Source: Microbacterium sp. (GTDB lineage: Bacteria > Actinomycetota > Actinomycetes > Actinomycetales > Microbacteriaceae). Taken from it: 6,307 bases of DNA. Made by a program: the position numbers and the translations under genes. The notes beneath the pieces were generated by a model that worked only from the letters and a program-made list of their open reading frames with translations, was not told where the DNA came from and searched no databases. The stretch spans positions 1 through 6,307 of the forward strand of contig JAITUD010000196.1 in assembly GCA_031286555.1 (NCBI GenBank), written 5' to 3'. Shown here piece after piece: positions 6,127-6,307 of this stretch (positions are counted from its first letter, which is position 1; every line of letters begins with the position of its first letter).

Positions 6127-6307
6127 GCGTTCGGGCGCAGGCCGAGGTCGATGATGTTCTCCAGGCCCACCACGACGCCGCGCGCGTCCCGCGCGTAGGG
6201 CAGCGCGAGGCGGATGCCCGGGGTGTAGGCCGCCGCGGAGTCGACCGTGTCATGGGTGATGGTCAGCGACTCCCCCGCGCCCGACAGGATGACCTCCTGC
6301 TTGGCGA
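6123..6307 (-). CDS. dapB: 4-hydroxy-tetrahydrodipicolinate reductase, C-terminal part (cut by window edge)
   Basis: Only the last 60 codons are in the window; the 5' part lies beyond 6307. The fragment reads QEVILSGAGESLTITHDTV, then PGIRLAL and GVVVGLENIIDLG. This follows the ending of actinobacterial DapB (pattern QEV, GE-LTI-HD, PG--LA, VGLE--LDL). DapB reduces 4-hydroxy-tetrahydrodipicolinate with NAD(P)H in the cytoplasm, a step towards diaminopimelate and lysine. The stretch after HD differs from the form I recall (D-R-S/T-F), with SAAAY instead, so a divergent DapB or a paralogue is possible. The stop overlaps the regulator's start by four bases (ATGA), implying one transcript. The N-terminal nucleotide-binding region and catalytic histidines cannot be inspected here. 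Confidence 0.75.
   Translation of the reverse strand, partial: AKQEVILSGAGESLTITHDTVDSAAAYTPGIRLALPYARDARGVVVGLENIIDLGLRPNA

Noticed and set aside
3982..6198. A 738-codon open frame on the plus strand opposite the regulator gene
   Set aside because: It is antisense to a clearly recognisable protein. Its translation is rich in Arg, Gln, Ala and Gly with no domain motifs, the usual product of high-GC codon bias on the opposite strand.

Overview
The window reads as chromosomal DNA of a high-GC actinobacterium, most likely a Microbacteriaceae member such as Microbacterium. Grounds are the very high GC at third codon positions, the gene families present, and start codons that look leaderless. The genus is an inference, not something the sequence proves.

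Layout, left to right. A complete OsmC-type peroxiredoxin gene (42-467, +) has a strong Shine-Dalgarno. A 3-nt-loop hairpin (480-509) separates it from a convergent small membrane protein gene with one TPR-like repeat (515-958, -). A 110-bp divergent intergenic region follows (959-1068). It holds five GACAG repeats at 10-11 bp spacing, an inverted repeat, and two outward-facing -10-like hexamers, each placed as expected for a leaderless transcript. Next is a translationally coupled DrrA/DrrB-type ABC exporter pair (1069-2079 and 2076-2906, +), ending in a GC-rich hairpin (2919-2947). Convergent to it is a 1054-residue AfsR/SARP-type regulator (2962-6126, -) with a winged helix, a BTAD domain, a STAND-type ATPase and a helical-repeat C-terminus. 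Its start codon overlaps the stop of a gene cut by the window edge, the C-terminus of DapB (6123-6307, -).

How they may work together. The exporter and the large SARP look like a regulator-transporter module with no biosynthetic genes visible in this window. The regularly spaced GACAG array sits just upstream of the exporter's -10-like element, where SARPs and other winged-helix activators bind direct repeats. The leading hypothesis is that the SARP, or an OmpR-type regulator, activates the exporter from this array. The SARP itself has no promoter or Shine-Dalgarno of its own in view and appears coupled to dapB, a lysine and peptidoglycan-precursor gene. OsmC (peroxide defence) and the small membrane protein are probably unrelated to the module.
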